Shown: positions 15,437 to 23,910, numbered from the stretch's first letter. The stretch is DNA of 31,337 bases from CBIFVZ01 sp966185765 (GCA_966185765.1 CBIFVZ010000047.1:1-31337), one strand, 5' to 3'. Made by a program: numbers and translations. Notes: generated by a model from the letters alone, not told the origin.

Positions 15437-17350
15437 TTATTTTTTGTCTTTTACTTCTTCAAACTCTGCGTCAACAACATCGTCGTCTTTCGCATTGTTC
15501 GCAGAAGCATCAGCACTGCCAGCCTGCTCGGCATGCTGCTGCTGAGCGATTTCCATCAGTTTGGCGGAAACCTGCGCCAGCGCCTGCATTTTGGCTTCGA
15601 TGTCGGCTTTGTCTTCACCTTTCAGTGATGCTTCCAGCGCGCTCAGTGCAGATTCGATAGCCGTTTTGTCGTCTGCTGGCAGCTGCTCACCGGTTTCTTC
15701 CACCTGCTTACGGGTGCTGTGTACCAGATGATCCGCCTGGTTGCGGGTCTGTACCAGCTCTTCAAACTTACGGTCAGCTTCAGCATTGGCTTCAGCGTCA
15801 CGCTCCATCTGTTTGATTTCCTCTTCGCTCAAACCGGAAGACGCTTTAATAGTGATCTTCTGCTCTTTACCGCTATTTTTGTCTTTAGCAGACACGTGCA
15901 GAATACCGTCGGCATCGATGTCAAAGGTGACTTCAATCTGCGGCATACCGCGCGGTGCCGGACTGATCCCGTCCAGGTTAAACTGGCCCAGAGATTTGTT
16001 GTCAGACGCACGTTTACGTTCACCCTGCAGCACATGGATGGTTACCGCAGACTGGTTGTCTTCAGCGGTAGAGAACACCTGGCTATGTTTGGTCGGGATA
16101 GTGGTGTTTTTGTTGATGAGAGAGGTCATCACGCCACCCATCGTTTCGATACCCAGAGACAGCGGGGTAACGTCCAGCAGCAGCACGTCTTTCACATCAC
16201 CAGCCAGTACGCCGCCCTGAACCGCTGCACCTACAGCAACAGCTTCGTCCGGGTTAACGTCTTTACGCGGCTCTTTACCAAAGAACTCAGCGACTTTCTT
16301 CTGAACCATCGGCATACGGGTCTGACCGCCAACGAGGATAACGTCGTTGATGTCAGAAACCGACAGACCTGCGTCCTGCAACGCCACTTTCAGCGGGTCG
16401 ATAGAACGGTTCACCAGGTCTTCAACCAGGCTTTCCAGTTTCGCACGGGTCACTTTAATGTTCATGTGCTTCGGACCGGTCGCATCTGCGGTAACATACG
16501 GCAGGTTTACGTCGGTCTGCTGCGCAGAAGACAGCTCGATTTTTGCTTTTTCAGCCGCTTCTTTCAGGCGCTGCATCGCCAGCGGATCGTTACGCAGATC
16601 GATACCCTGATCTTTCTTGAACTCATCGACCAGATAGTTGATCAGACGGTTATCGAAGTCTTCACCACCCAGGTGGGTATCACCGTTGGTTGCCAGTACT
16701 TCGAAGGTTTTCTCACCGTCCACCTCATCGATTTCGATGATGGAGATATCAAACGTACCGCCGCCGAGGTCATACACTGCAATGGTACGGTTACCGGTTT
16801 CTTTATCCAGACCGTAAGCCAGCGCTGCGGCAGTCGGTTCGTTAATAATACGTTTTACTTCCAGGCCCGCGATGCGGCCAGCATCTTTGGTTGCCTGGCG
16901 CTGTGCGTCGTTGAAGTACGCCGGTACGGTAATGACCGCTTCAGTGACCGGCTCGCCCAGGTAATCCTCGGCGGTTTTCTTCATTTTTTTCAGGACTTCA
17001 GCAGAAATCTGCGGCGGAGCCATTTTCTGGCCTTTAACATCCAGCCATGCATCGCCGTTATCAGCAGCAATAATTTTGTACGGCATGATGGATTCGTCGC
17101 GCTGAACTTCTTCGTCCTGGAAACGACGGCCAATCAGGCGCTTGATAGCAAACAGGGTGTTCTGCGGGTTGGTTACTGCCTGACGTTTAGCCGGCTGGCC
17201 TACCAGAGTTTCACCGTCCTGCGTATAAGCAATGATTGAAGGCGTGGTACGGTCGCCTTCTGCGTTCTCGAGCACGCGTGCCTGAGTGCCATCCATAATT
17301 GCTACACAAGAGTTGGTGGTCCCCAGGTCGATACCAATAATTTTACCCAT
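15437..17350 (-). CDS. dnaK: Molecular chaperone DnaK (Hsp70)
   Basis: ATP-dependent chaperone for nascent and stress-denatured proteins and negative regulator of sigma-32. It has 637 residues (E. coli 638). The nucleotide-binding domain (about 1-385) has IIGIDLGTTNSCVA near the N-terminus, NEPTAAALAYG, YDLGGGTFDISI and NGDTHLGGEDFD, the last with the autophosphorylated Thr199. The peptide-binding domain and helical lid follow. The acidic tail ends EFEEVKDKK, the conserved DnaJ/GrpE-linked C-terminus. GGAGA at 17359-17363 is the ribosome binding site. Two sigma-32-type promoters lie upstream, and dnaJ is downstream in the same operon. Confidence 0.99.
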   Translation of the reverse strand: MGKIIGIDLGTTNSCVAIMDGTQARVLENAEGDRTTPSIIAYTQDGETLVGQPAKRQAVTNPQNTLFAIKRLIGRRFQDEEVQRDESIMPYKIIAADNGDAWLDVKGQKMAPPQISAEVLKKMKKTAEDYLGEPVTEAVITVPAYFNDAQRQATKDAGRIAGLEVKRIINEPTAAALAYGLDKETGNRTIAVYDLGGGTFDISIIEIDEVDGEKTFEVLATNGDTHLGGEDFDNRLINYLVDEFKKDQGIDLRNDPLAMQRLKEAAEKAKIELSSAQQTDVNLPYVTADATGPKHMNIKVTRAKLESLVEDLVNRSIDPLKVALQDAGLSVSDINDVILVGGQTRMPMVQKKVAEFFGKEPRKDVNPDEAVAVGAAVQGGVLAGDVKDVLLLDVTPLSLGIETMGGVMTSLINKNTTIPTKHSQVFSTAEDNQSAVTIHVLQGERKRASDNKSLGQFNLDGISPAPRGMPQIEVTFDIDADGILHVSAKDKNSGKEQKITIKASSGLSEEEIKQMERDAEANAEADRKFEELVQTRNQADHLVHSTRKQVEETGEQLPADDKTAIESALSALEASLKGEDKADIEAKMQALAQVSAKLMEIAQQQHAEQAGSADASANNAKDDDVVDAEFEEVKDKK

Positions 17351-17395
17351 CTAAAACGTCTCCACTAAAAATTCGTCATCATGGTTGTGAACCTG

Positions 17396-17422
17396 TAATA
17401 AGGGCAAAAGTGTCTATTTCAA
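17396..17422 (-). promoter_or_regulatory. Sigma-32 heat-shock promoter, proximal (dnaK P2 type)
   Basis: Minus strand GTTGAAA (TTGAAA at 17417-17422) and CCCTTATTA (17396-17404) form a sigma-32-type -35/-10 pair with a short spacer. The sequence is close to what I recall as the second E. coli dnaK heat-shock promoter. It is about 45 bp from the dnaK ATG. Confidence 0.75.
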
Positions 17423-17469
17423 CTGCCCGGCTATCGTTTTTTCAGGCCCATCAACATTCGGTTGATTAC

Positions 17470-17502
17470 TAAATGGGGCCTCCCGCCTGGTCATCAAGGG
17501 GG
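17470..17502 (-). promoter_or_regulatory. Sigma-32 heat-shock promoter, distal (dnaK P1 type)
   Basis: Minus strand CCCCCTTGATG (17492-17502) matches the sigma-32 -35 element. CCCCATTTA (17470-17478) matches the -10 CCCCATNT, at 14-bp spacing between CTTGAT and CCCCAT. This is a strong heat-shock promoter in the position of E. coli dnaK P1. Confidence 0.88.
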
Positions 17503-17540
17503 CAAGTCAAATTTTTTTCATTTCTGGCCCTTTCAGATCA

Positions 17541-17569
17541 TTGAACGCCCCCTCAAGCCCCATTATCAT
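17541..17569 (+). promoter_or_regulatory. Candidate satP promoter
   Basis: TTGAAC (17541-17546) and TATCAT (17564-17569) are separated by 17 bp on the plus strand, about 80 bp before the satP start. With the two dnaK promoters this accounts for most of the 300-bp divergent gap. I saw no convincing CRP site. Confidence 0.5.
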
Positions 17570-17650
17570 GCCGCGCCCACTGCTGGAGTAGCGGTTTCGG
17601 GCAGCACCTTTTTTCTACTTTTGCTTTTTATTAATGATTGATGAGGAATT

Positions 17651-18217
17651 ATGGGCAACACTTCGTTGGCTAATCCAGCTCCGCTCGGCCTGATGGGCTT
17701 CGGCATGACCACCATTCTGCTGAATTTGCACAATGCCGGCTTTTTCCCGATGGATGTGACCATCCTGGCGATGGGCATTTTCTACGGCGGCCTGGCACAA
17801 ATCTTTGCCGGCCTGATGGAATATAAGAAGAATAATACCTTTGGCGTGACCGCATTTACGTCCTACGGCTGCTTCTGGCTGACGCTGGTCGCTATCCTGC
17901 TGATGCCGAAAATGGGCCTGGCAGACGCGGCTGACGGCCACTTCCTCGGTGCCTACCTGGGTCTGTGGGGCGTCTTCACCCTGTTTATGTTCTTTGGAAC
18001 CCTCACCGGTCCACGCATGTTGCAGTTCGTGTTCCTGAGCCTGACCGTTCTGTTCGCCCTGCTGTGCATTGGCCACCTGGTTGATAGCGAAAGCATTGTG
18101 CGCATTGCAGGCTGGGTTGGCATTGTCTGTGGCGCCAGCGCGTTTTATCTGGCGATGGGCGAAGTGCTCAACGAGCAGCACGGCCGCACCATTCTGCCGA
18201 TTGGCGAGCGCCGCTAA
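17651..18217 (+). CDS. satP: Acetate/succinate transporter SatP
   Basis: Inner-membrane proton-coupled uptake system for acetate and succinate, of the GPR1/FUN34/YaaH family. It has 188 residues, the E. coli YaaH length. The family signature NPAPLGLMGFGMTTILLNLH spans about residues 8-27. Six hydrophobic segments follow, among them ILAMGIFYGGLAQIFAGLME and LGLWGVFTLFMFFGTL. The ribosome binding site GAGGAA lies at 17643-17648. It diverges from dnaK and converges on the accessory MFS gene. E. coli neighbours such as yaaW and yaaI are missing here. Confidence 0.96.
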   Translation: MGNTSLANPAPLGLMGFGMTTILLNLHNAGFFPMDVTILAMGIFYGGLAQIFAGLMEYKKNNTFGVTAFTSYGCFWLTLVAILLMPKMGLADAADGHFLGAYLGLWGVFTLFMFFGTLTGPRMLQFVFLSLTVLFALLCIGHLVDSESIVRIAGWVGIVCGASAFYLAMGEVLNEQHGRTILPIGERR

Positions 18218-18225
18218 TTAAAAAG

Positions 18226-18249
18226 CGCCCTCAACATGAGGGCGTTTTT
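18226..18249. terminator. Bidirectional terminator between satP and the MFS gene
   Basis: CGCCCTCA (18226-18233) pairs with TGAGGGCG (18237-18244) around ACA, with T5 after it and A4 before it. It ends satP on the plus strand and can end the converging MFS gene, whose stop is at 18251. Confidence 0.9.
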
Positions 18250-18250
18250 C

Positions 18251-19558
18251 TTACTCGCTTACCAGTACGCCTTGCGCGCTTTGTTTTTCTTGCTGGCGTG
18301 CGCTCAGCAGCCAGACACCCAGTCCCAGTCCCATCAACGCCAGCGCTAATACGTACCAGGCGGGTGCATGCGGCGAAATGCGCATCATCAGCGTCACCAC
18401 AATCGGCGTCATGCCGCCGAAAATCGCATAAGACACATTGTAAGAAAAAGAGATACCGCTAAAGCGGACCGCCGCCGGAAAAGCACGCACCATCACAAAC
18501 GGCACGGCCCCAACCACACCGACACTCATTCCCGCCAGTCCATAGAGCATAAACAGCGCCCCCGTTGAGCTACCGGCGTGGTGATAGAAAAGCCAGCTAA
18601 ACAGCGCCAGCATCAGGCTCCCCACAATAAACGTGATGCCGGAGCCAAAGCGGTCTGCCGACAGCCCCGCCAGAAGACAGCCCAGGCACAGCATGATGAT
18701 GGCCACGCTGTTAGCCTGAAGCGTAAGCGCAGGTGCCATAGCAAACTGCGTTTGCAGCCACACGGGAGCCATTAGAATAACCACCACAATGCCCGCTGAG
18801 AGCAACCACGTCAGCAACATGGACACCACCACCCCCGTTTTGTGGTTCTGCACGACTGCCTTAATCGGCAGTTCGTCAGCAAGCTGCTTGCGCTTTTGCA
18901 TTTCGATAAATACCGGCGTTTCCTGGAGCCAACGGCGTAAGTACATTGCCAGCAAGCCAAACGCGCCCCCTAACAGGAACGGAATACGCCAGCCGCCGTC
19001 AAGAATTGCCTGTTGCGTAAACCAGGTATTGAGCAACGTTGCAACCACCGACCCCAGTAAAATACCGATGGTCAGCCCTGCCGTTAGCGTGCCGCAGGCA
19101 ATGCCGGTGCGTCGCACGGGGACATGCTCGGCCACAAAAACCCAGGCCCCCGGCACTTCGCCGCCGATAGCCGCCCCCTGCATAATACGCAGCAGCAGCA
19201 ACAGTAAAGGTGCAGCAATGCCGAGGGTGGCATAAGTGGGCAACAAACCGATAGCCAGCGTCGGGAGCGCCATCAGCAGAATACTCAGGGTGAACATTTT
19301 CTTACGCCCGACTTTGTCGCCAAAGTGGGCCATGATGATGCCACCCAGCGGACGCGCCAGATAGCCGGCCGCAAAAATGCCGAACGTCTGCACCTGGCGC
19401 AGCCATTCGGGGATATCTGCCGGGAAGAATAGTGCGCCGACGGCGGCGGCAAAAAAGACAAAGATAATGAAGTCGTAAAATTCGAGCGCGCCGCCCAGAG
19501 CGGCCAGCGTCAGCGTTTTGTAATCCTGGCGGTTAAGAGGTCGTGTGTGTTGTGTCAT
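18251..19558 (-). CDS. MFS transporter, metabolite:H+ symporter (MHS/ProP-KgtP-like) family
   Basis: Predicted 12-segment inner-membrane proton symporter of 435 residues. The MFS loop 2-3 motif is GDKVGRKKMFTLSI (about 80-93), and RIMQGAAIGGEVPGAWVF (about 123-140) is typical of the MHS subfamily that includes ProP, KgtP, ShiA and CitA. The N-terminus has GGALEFYDFIIFVFFA, where the family's first-helix FDF/YDF motif occurs. The substrate cannot be told from sequence; organic acids or osmolytes are usual. It is absent from this place in E. coli K-12 as I recall, so it is an accessory gene between satP and mog. It could relate to SatP in carboxylate uptake, but that is only positional. GGAAG precedes the ATG. 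Nested inverted repeats lie upstream. Confidence 0.88.
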   Translation of the reverse strand: MTQHTRPLNRQDYKTLTLAALGGALEFYDFIIFVFFAAAVGALFFPADIPEWLRQVQTFGIFAAGYLARPLGGIIMAHFGDKVGRKKMFTLSILLMALPTLAIGLLPTYATLGIAAPLLLLLLRIMQGAAIGGEVPGAWVFVAEHVPVRRTGIACGTLTAGLTIGILLGSVVATLLNTWFTQQAILDGGWRIPFLLGGAFGLLAMYLRRWLQETPVFIEMQKRKQLADELPIKAVVQNHKTGVVVSMLLTWLLSAGIVVVILMAPVWLQTQFAMAPALTLQANSVAIIMLCLGCLLAGLSADRFGSGITFIVGSLMLALFSWLFYHHAGSSTGALFMLYGLAGMSVGVVGAVPFVMVRAFPAAVRFSGISFSYNVSYAIFGGMTPIVVTLMMRISPHAPAWYVLALALMGLGLGVWLLSARQQEKQSAQGVLVSE

Positions 19559-19639
19559 AAGCTTCCGGGCCTTTTATTGGTTGCTGCCGGGGAGTGACCT
19601 TCCTGGTCCTGAGCCATCAGCGCATTTATGGTGTACTGG

Positions 19640-19685
19640 TTGCTTTCCGTTTCATGTAAAGCAAAGGTGACTATAAAACGGAAAG
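19640..19685. promoter_or_regulatory. Nested inverted repeats upstream of the MFS gene
   Basis: CTTTCCGTTT (19643-19652) and AAACGGAAAG (19676-19685) form a perfect 10-bp inverted repeat with a 23-bp spacer. Overlapping it, TTGCTTT (19640-19646) and AAAGCAA (19658-19664) form a 7-bp inverted repeat. A TATAGT (minus, 19670-19675) between the arms could be a -10 for the gene starting at 19558. An operator pair flanking a promoter is a reasonable reading but is not proven. Confidence 0.45.
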
Positions 19686-19734
19686 CCTCGCAGCGACCAC
19701 AAGCACGAAAGTTTATGACATGAAATGATTAACT

Positions 19735-20322
19735 TCAGGATATTGTTTCACGACGCGCGCTTTTGGGGCGAAAAGCCGCTACCACCTCGGGGTGCGTCTC
19801 GACATACGGCCCTTCCAGCAACTGTACGCAATACGGTACGCTTGCAAAAATGCCGTGCACCAGCACATTCCCGGCCTCATCCTTCACCCCGGTAAGCGTT
19901 TCTTCAATCGCCTTTGGTTGACCGGGCAGATTGAGGATCAGCGCCTGTTTGCGAATCACTCCCACCTGGCGCGAAAGAATCGCCGTGGGCACAAAACGCA
20001 GGCTCACCTGGCGCATCTGCTCGCCAAAACCCGGCATTTCGCGATCGGCAATGGCAAGCGTTGCATCGGGCGTCACGTCACGCCGCGCTGGCCCGGTGCC
20101 ACCCGTGGTCAGCACCAGATGGCAGCCCATTTCATCCACCAGCTCACACAGCGTCTGTTCAATAATCGGCTGTTCGTCAGGGATCAGGCGCTTTTCAAGG
20201 ATAAACGGCGTCGCCAGCGCTTTCGCCAGCCAGCTTTCTAACGCCGGGATGCCTTTATCTTCATAGATACCGCTGGAAGCGCGGTCAGAGATGGAAACGA
20301 GTCCAATACGAAAGGTATTCAT
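19735..20322 (-). CDS. mog: Molybdopterin adenylyltransferase Mog
   Basis: Adenylates molybdopterin before molybdenum insertion by MoeA. It has 195 residues, as in E. coli. The MoaB/Mog signature is visible: VSISDRASSGIYEDKGIPAL near the N-terminus, then LVLTTGGTGPARRDVTPDAT (about 69-88), and LILNLPGQPKAIEETL (about 128-143). The aspartates in IYEDKG and RRDVTP are the conserved catalytic pair. It lies between talB and the MFS gene on the same strand, with 107 bp to talB and 176 bp to the MFS gene. Confidence 0.97.
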   Translation of the reverse strand: MNTFRIGLVSISDRASSGIYEDKGIPALESWLAKALATPFILEKRLIPDEQPIIEQTLCELVDEMGCHLVLTTGGTGPARRDVTPDATLAIADREMPGFGEQMRQVSLRFVPTAILSRQVGVIRKQALILNLPGQPKAIEETLTGVKDEAGNVLVHGIFASVPYCVQLLEGPYVETHPEVVAAFRPKSARRETIS

Positions 20323-20401
20323 AGCTATTCCGCAATCATCAGGTTCTTACACGGAATAATACACGCAGGAAGGTACAACAGACAAAAACGGGAAGAAAAG
20401 C

Positions 20402-20422
20402 GTGGCCGGTGAACCCGGCCAC
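20402..20422 (-). terminator. Probable talB terminator
   Basis: GTGGCCGG and CCGGCCAC (20402-20409 with 20415-20422) form a GC-rich 8-bp stem with a 5-nt loop, 7 bp after the talB stop. On the minus strand it is followed by GCTTTTCTT, an imperfect U-run. It could allow some readthrough into mog. Confidence 0.7.
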
Positions 20423-20429
20423 CAGGCGA

Positions 20430-21383
20430 TTACAGCAGTTCGCTGACCATTTTTTCCAGCTTTTCCTGGTCAATGGCAAATTTGCGGATACCTTCGGCCA
20501 GTTTATCAACTGCCATCGGATCCTGATTATGCTGCCAGAGGAACGTCGATTCGCTCAGACGCTCCGGGCGTGCTTTCACTTCGCCATTGAAAGCGAGCTT
20601 GCGTTCAACGCCACCATCCGCTTCAGCCAGTTCTTTGAGCAAAGCCGGTGCAATGGTCAAGCGGTCACAGCCTGCCAGCGCCAGGATTTCACCCACGTTA
20701 CGGAAGCTTGCGCCCATCACCACGGTTTCATAGCCGTGCTCTTTGTAGTAAGCATAAATTTCGCTCACAGAAACCACGCCCGGATCTTCGTGCGCTGCAT
20801 ATTCTTTTTTATCGGTATTGGCTTTGTACCAATCCAGAATACGGCCCACAAACGGGGAAATCAGATAGACGCCTGCTTCAGCACAGGCACGCGCCTGAGC
20901 AAAAGAGAACAGCAGAGTCAGGTTACAGTTGATGCCTTCTTTTTCCAGCTGCTCAGCAGCACGAATACCCTGCCAGGTTGACGCAAGCTTAATCAGAATG
21001 CGTTCGTTGCTGATGCCCGCATCGTTGTAGAGCTTAATCAGGCGTTTTGCTTTGGCGATGCTGCCTTCGGTGTCGTAAGACAGGCGCGCATCCACTTCGG
21101 TCGAAATACGCCCCGGGATCAGTTTGAGGATCTCAAGACCGATGTTAACGGCCAGCTTGTCGGTTGCATCCACAACCTGCTGTGCACGATCGCTGCTCTG
21201 GCTTTTTGCCCAGGCAACCGCGTCGTCAATCAGTTTACGGTATTCAGGAATTTGTGCTGCGTTGAGAATCAGGGAAGGGTTAGTGGTGGCATCCTGCGGC
21301 TGGTACAACTTCATTGCCGCGATGTCTCCGGTGTCGGCCACCACGGTGGTGAACTGACGCAGGGAGGTCAATTTATCCGTCAT
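20430..21383 (-). CDS. talB: Transaldolase B
   Basis: Pentose phosphate pathway enzyme moving a three-carbon unit between sedoheptulose 7-phosphate and glyceraldehyde 3-phosphate. It has 317 residues, identical to E. coli TalB. Schiff-base Lys132 is in ERILIKLASTWQG, Asp17 in VVADTGD, and the signature DATTNPSLIL is at 31-40. SPFVGRILDWY (about 176-186) belongs to the phosphate site region. The length and the neighbours mog and yaaJ favour TalB over TalA. It diverges from yaaJ. Confidence 0.98.
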   Translation of the reverse strand: MTDKLTSLRQFTTVVADTGDIAAMKLYQPQDATTNPSLILNAAQIPEYRKLIDDAVAWAKSQSSDRAQQVVDATDKLAVNIGLEILKLIPGRISTEVDARLSYDTEGSIAKAKRLIKLYNDAGISNERILIKLASTWQGIRAAEQLEKEGINCNLTLLFSFAQARACAEAGVYLISPFVGRILDWYKANTDKKEYAAHEDPGVVSVSEIYAYYKEHGYETVVMGASFRNVGEILALAGCDRLTIAPALLKELAEADGGVERKLAFNGEVKARPERLSESTFLWQHNQDPMAVDKLAEGIRKFAIDQEKLEKMVSELL

Positions 21384-21437
21384 GATACTATTTCTCTTAG
21401 AAACGCTATGTTAGGGAGATGTAACCGGTCTTACCCG

Positions 21438-21465
21438 ATAATATCACGCGACACTTTTGGCGCAA
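21438..21465 (-). promoter_or_regulatory. Candidate talB promoter
   Basis: Minus strand TTGCGC (21460-21465) and TATTAT (21438-21443) at 16-bp spacing, about 55 bp upstream of the talB ATG. The match is fair; the start site is not established. Confidence 0.55.
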
Positions 21466-21576
21466 CCGAAGTCATCACAACGTGCACGCTGTGGTAAACT
21501 TCCCCCACTAAAAATCAGGGGTAATGCGGTTTCCAGGCCGTGTAAGAGACTGAGCAGGAGAGTCAAAAGAACATCA

Positions 21577-23043
21577 ATGCGTTATTTTTTTATTTTTATC
21601 AATGATCTGCTCTGGGGCTCCGTCATGATTTATCTGCTCGCAGGAGCAGGCCTCTGGTTTCTCTGGCTGATTCGCCGTCTCCCTCTGCGCTATTTCAGCG
21701 CCTTCTCTGCAGCACTGAAAAAAAACAACACCGCCCCTCCCGGCAGCATTACCCCCTTTCAGGCACTCGCTATTGCGTTTGCCGCTCGTGCCGGGAGCGG
21801 AAATCTCATTGCCGCCGCACTGGCACTCATTGCAGGAGGTCCGGGCGCCATTTTCTGGATGTGGGTAGCCAGCCTGATTGGTATGGCAATCACCTTTGCC
21901 GAGTGTTCGCTGGCCCAGCTTTATCGACGACGAGACAATAAAGGCCACCTGCGCGGCGGCCCCGCCTGGTATATGGAGCATGCCCTGGGCATGTACTGGA
22001 TTGCCCGGCTGTTTGCCATCTTGCTGGTGATCACCTTTGGTTTTCTGTTCAATACGCTTCAGGCAAATGCTATCAGCCGGGTGGCAAGTTACACCCTGGA
22101 CATCCCGCCCGAAGCGTGCGCTGTACCACTGGTCGTGTTGGTCGTCTTAATGGTCCGTCGCGGTATACAAGGGATTGCGCGCCTTGCCCAGTGGCTGGTA
22201 CCGCTGTTTGCGCTGGTGTGGATAATCCCGAGTCTTGGCATTCTTCTCTGGCATATTGACCGCCTGCCGGACCTTCTCTGGACTATTTTGAGTGGGGCCT
22301 TTGGCTGGCATTCCGCAGCAGCAGGCGCGATGGGTTACACCCTGGGCCAGGCGCTAAATAACGGCTTTCAGCGCGGCATGTTTTCAAGTGAGGCCGGGCT
22401 GGGTTCCACCCCAAATGCCGCAGGCGCCACAGTAAGTGCGCTGCAACATCCCGCCTCGCAGGGCATCGTGCAGATTATGGGAGTGTTCATTGATACACTG
22501 GTAATAGGCACGCTCTCTGGCACACTATTGCTGCTGTCGGGCATTATGGATAACACCAGTATCCCCGCTGATGGCCCGCTGATGATGTACAACGCGATGA
22601 GGGCGCTGCTGGGTCCGTGGGGAGGCAATATCATTTCGCTGGTGTTCTGCTGTTTTGCCTTTATCTCCATTGCCGCAAACGTGGTCTATGCAGAAAATAA
22701 CCTCGGATTTCTTATTAACCTCAGCCCTCACCGAAGCATACTCTTTCGTGCCGGAGTGACTGGCATCGTTGCACTCGGCTGCTTCGTGAGTATGCCGTCG
22801 GTGTGGCCGATGGCAAAAATCGCAATGGCTGTGATGGCTATTATCAATCTGCTCGCGATTCTGATGCTCGCACCCGTCGTGAAGATTATCGTCAGCGACT
22901 GGCTGCGCCAGCGGAGTCTGGGCCTAGACCCGGTATTTGATCCTGCCCATTATCCTGAACTCAACCTGCAACTTGAACCCGGTGCGTGGGATAACCGCAC
23001 GCCAGATAACTATCAGGAACGCAATCGCAGCCATTGGCAGTGA
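21577..23043 (+). CDS. yaaJ: Alanine/glycine:cation symporter family protein YaaJ (diverged)
   Basis: Predicted sodium-coupled amino acid symporter of the AGCS family, with about ten membrane segments. It has 488 residues from the ATG at 21577; E. coli YaaJ has 476. This start gives MRYFFIFINDLLWGSVMIYL, which lines up with the E. coli N-terminus; a frame open 40 codons further upstream is basic and overlaps the talB promoter, so I rejected it. Family segments are AARAGSGNLIAAALALIAGG, AECSLAQLYRRRD, LRGGPAWYMEHALGM and NNGFQRGMFSSEAGLGSTPN. By memory it is far less similar to E. coli YaaJ than neighbouring proteins are to theirs. AGGAG at 21556-21560 is distant from the ATG, so the exact start is a little uncertain. 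Substrate unknown. Confidence 0.88.
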   Translation: MRYFFIFINDLLWGSVMIYLLAGAGLWFLWLIRRLPLRYFSAFSAALKKNNTAPPGSITPFQALAIAFAARAGSGNLIAAALALIAGGPGAIFWMWVASLIGMAITFAECSLAQLYRRRDNKGHLRGGPAWYMEHALGMYWIARLFAILLVITFGFLFNTLQANAISRVASYTLDIPPEACAVPLVVLVVLMVRRGIQGIARLAQWLVPLFALVWIIPSLGILLWHIDRLPDLLWTILSGAFGWHSAAAGAMGYTLGQALNNGFQRGMFSSEAGLGSTPNAAGATVSALQHPASQGIVQIMGVFIDTLVIGTLSGTLLLLSGIMDNTSIPADGPLMMYNAMRALLGPWGGNIISLVFCCFAFISIAANVVYAENNLGFLINLSPHRSILFRAGVTGIVALGCFVSMPSVWPMAKIAMAVMAIINLLAILMLAPVVKIIVSDWLRQRSLGLDPVFDPAHYPELNLQLEPGAWDNRTPDNYQERNRSHWQ

Positions 23044-23105
23044 CGGCAAGCCAGAGCGGCGAAAAGTTTGGTACAGTATCGTCATCTCACCGGGAAGGAA
23101 AAGCG

Positions 23106-23879
23106 ATGCTCATTCTGATTTCTCCAGCCAAAACGCTGGACTACCAAAGCCCTCTGGCAACCGAACGCCACACCCAGCCTGAACTGCTGAACTATTCCCA
23201 GCAGCTTATCCGTGAAGCGCGCAAGCTGTCTGCCCCGCAGATAGCCTCGCTGATGAGCATCAGCGACAAGCTCGCGTCGCTTAACGCCACACGCTTTCAC
23301 GACTGGAACCCGCAATTTACTGCACAAAACGCGCGCCCGGCCATTCTGGCATTCAAAGGTGATGTCTACACTGGTCTGCAGGCCGAAACCTTCAGTGAAG
23401 ACGATTTTGACTTTGCCCAGCGCCATTTGCGCATGCTCTCCGGTCTGTACGGGGTGCTGCGCCCGCTGGATCTGATGCAGCCCTATCGCCTGGAAATGGG
23501 AATCAAACTTGAGAACAAAAAAGGCAAAGACCTTTACAGCTTCTGGGGCGATATCATCACAAATAAGCTCAACGAGGCGCTCTCTGAGCAAGGCGATGAT
23601 GTTGTCATTAACCTCGCCTCGGACGAATACTTTAAGTCGGTGAAAACAGCAAAACTGAAAGCGAATCTCATCAAACCGGTATTTCTTGATGAAAAAAATG
23701 GCAAGTTTAAAGTCATCAGCTTTTATGCCAAAAAAGCGCGCGGCCTCATGAGCCGCTACATCATCCAAAACCGCCTGACCCGGCCAGAGCAGCTGATGGC
23801 GTTTAACAGCGAAGGCTATTTCTTTGATGAGGCTGACTCAACTGCGCGTGAGTTAGTGTTTAAACGCCACGAGCAGTAG
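23106..23879 (+). CDS. yaaA: Peroxide stress resistance protein YaaA (DUF328/UPF0246)
   Basis: In E. coli YaaA limits free iron and protects DNA and proteins during hydrogen peroxide stress. It has 257 residues (E. coli 258) from an ATG preceded by GGAAGGAAAA. It begins MLILISPAKTLDYQSPLATE and contains ALAFKGDVYTGL-type and GLYGVLRPLDLMQPYRLEMG segments that define the family (the former here reads AILAFKGDVYTGLQAE). A basic, probably nucleic-acid-contacting part includes FYAKKARGLMSRYI near residues 207-220. It is 62 bp downstream of yaaJ on the same strand and may be cotranscribed with it. Confidence 0.96.
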   Translation: MLILISPAKTLDYQSPLATERHTQPELLNYSQQLIREARKLSAPQIASLMSISDKLASLNATRFHDWNPQFTAQNARPAILAFKGDVYTGLQAETFSEDDFDFAQRHLRMLSGLYGVLRPLDLMQPYRLEMGIKLENKKGKDLYSFWGDIITNKLNEALSEQGDDVVINLASDEYFKSVKTAKLKANLIKPVFLDEKNGKFKVISFYAKKARGLMSRYIIQNRLTRPEQLMAFNSEGYFFDEADSTARELVFKRHEQ

Positions 23880-23910
23880 CTGGCGCATTCAGCCATGACC
23901 GGGAAACAGT

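Noticed and set aside
15719..17239. A 506-codon open frame antisense to dnaK
   Set aside because: It mirrors the biased codon use of the highly expressed dnaK on the other strand. The translation has no family features, and long antisense frames opposite dnaK are a known artefact.
17615..18181. A 188-codon minus-strand frame opposite satP
   Set aside because: It is Gln- and His-rich and exactly overlaps satP, which has an unmistakable family signature on the plus strand.
21457..21576. Upstream 40-codon extension of yaaJ
   Set aside because: The extension is basic, overlaps the divergent talB promoter and is not part of YaaJ in E. coli; the ATG at 21577 gives the expected N-terminus.
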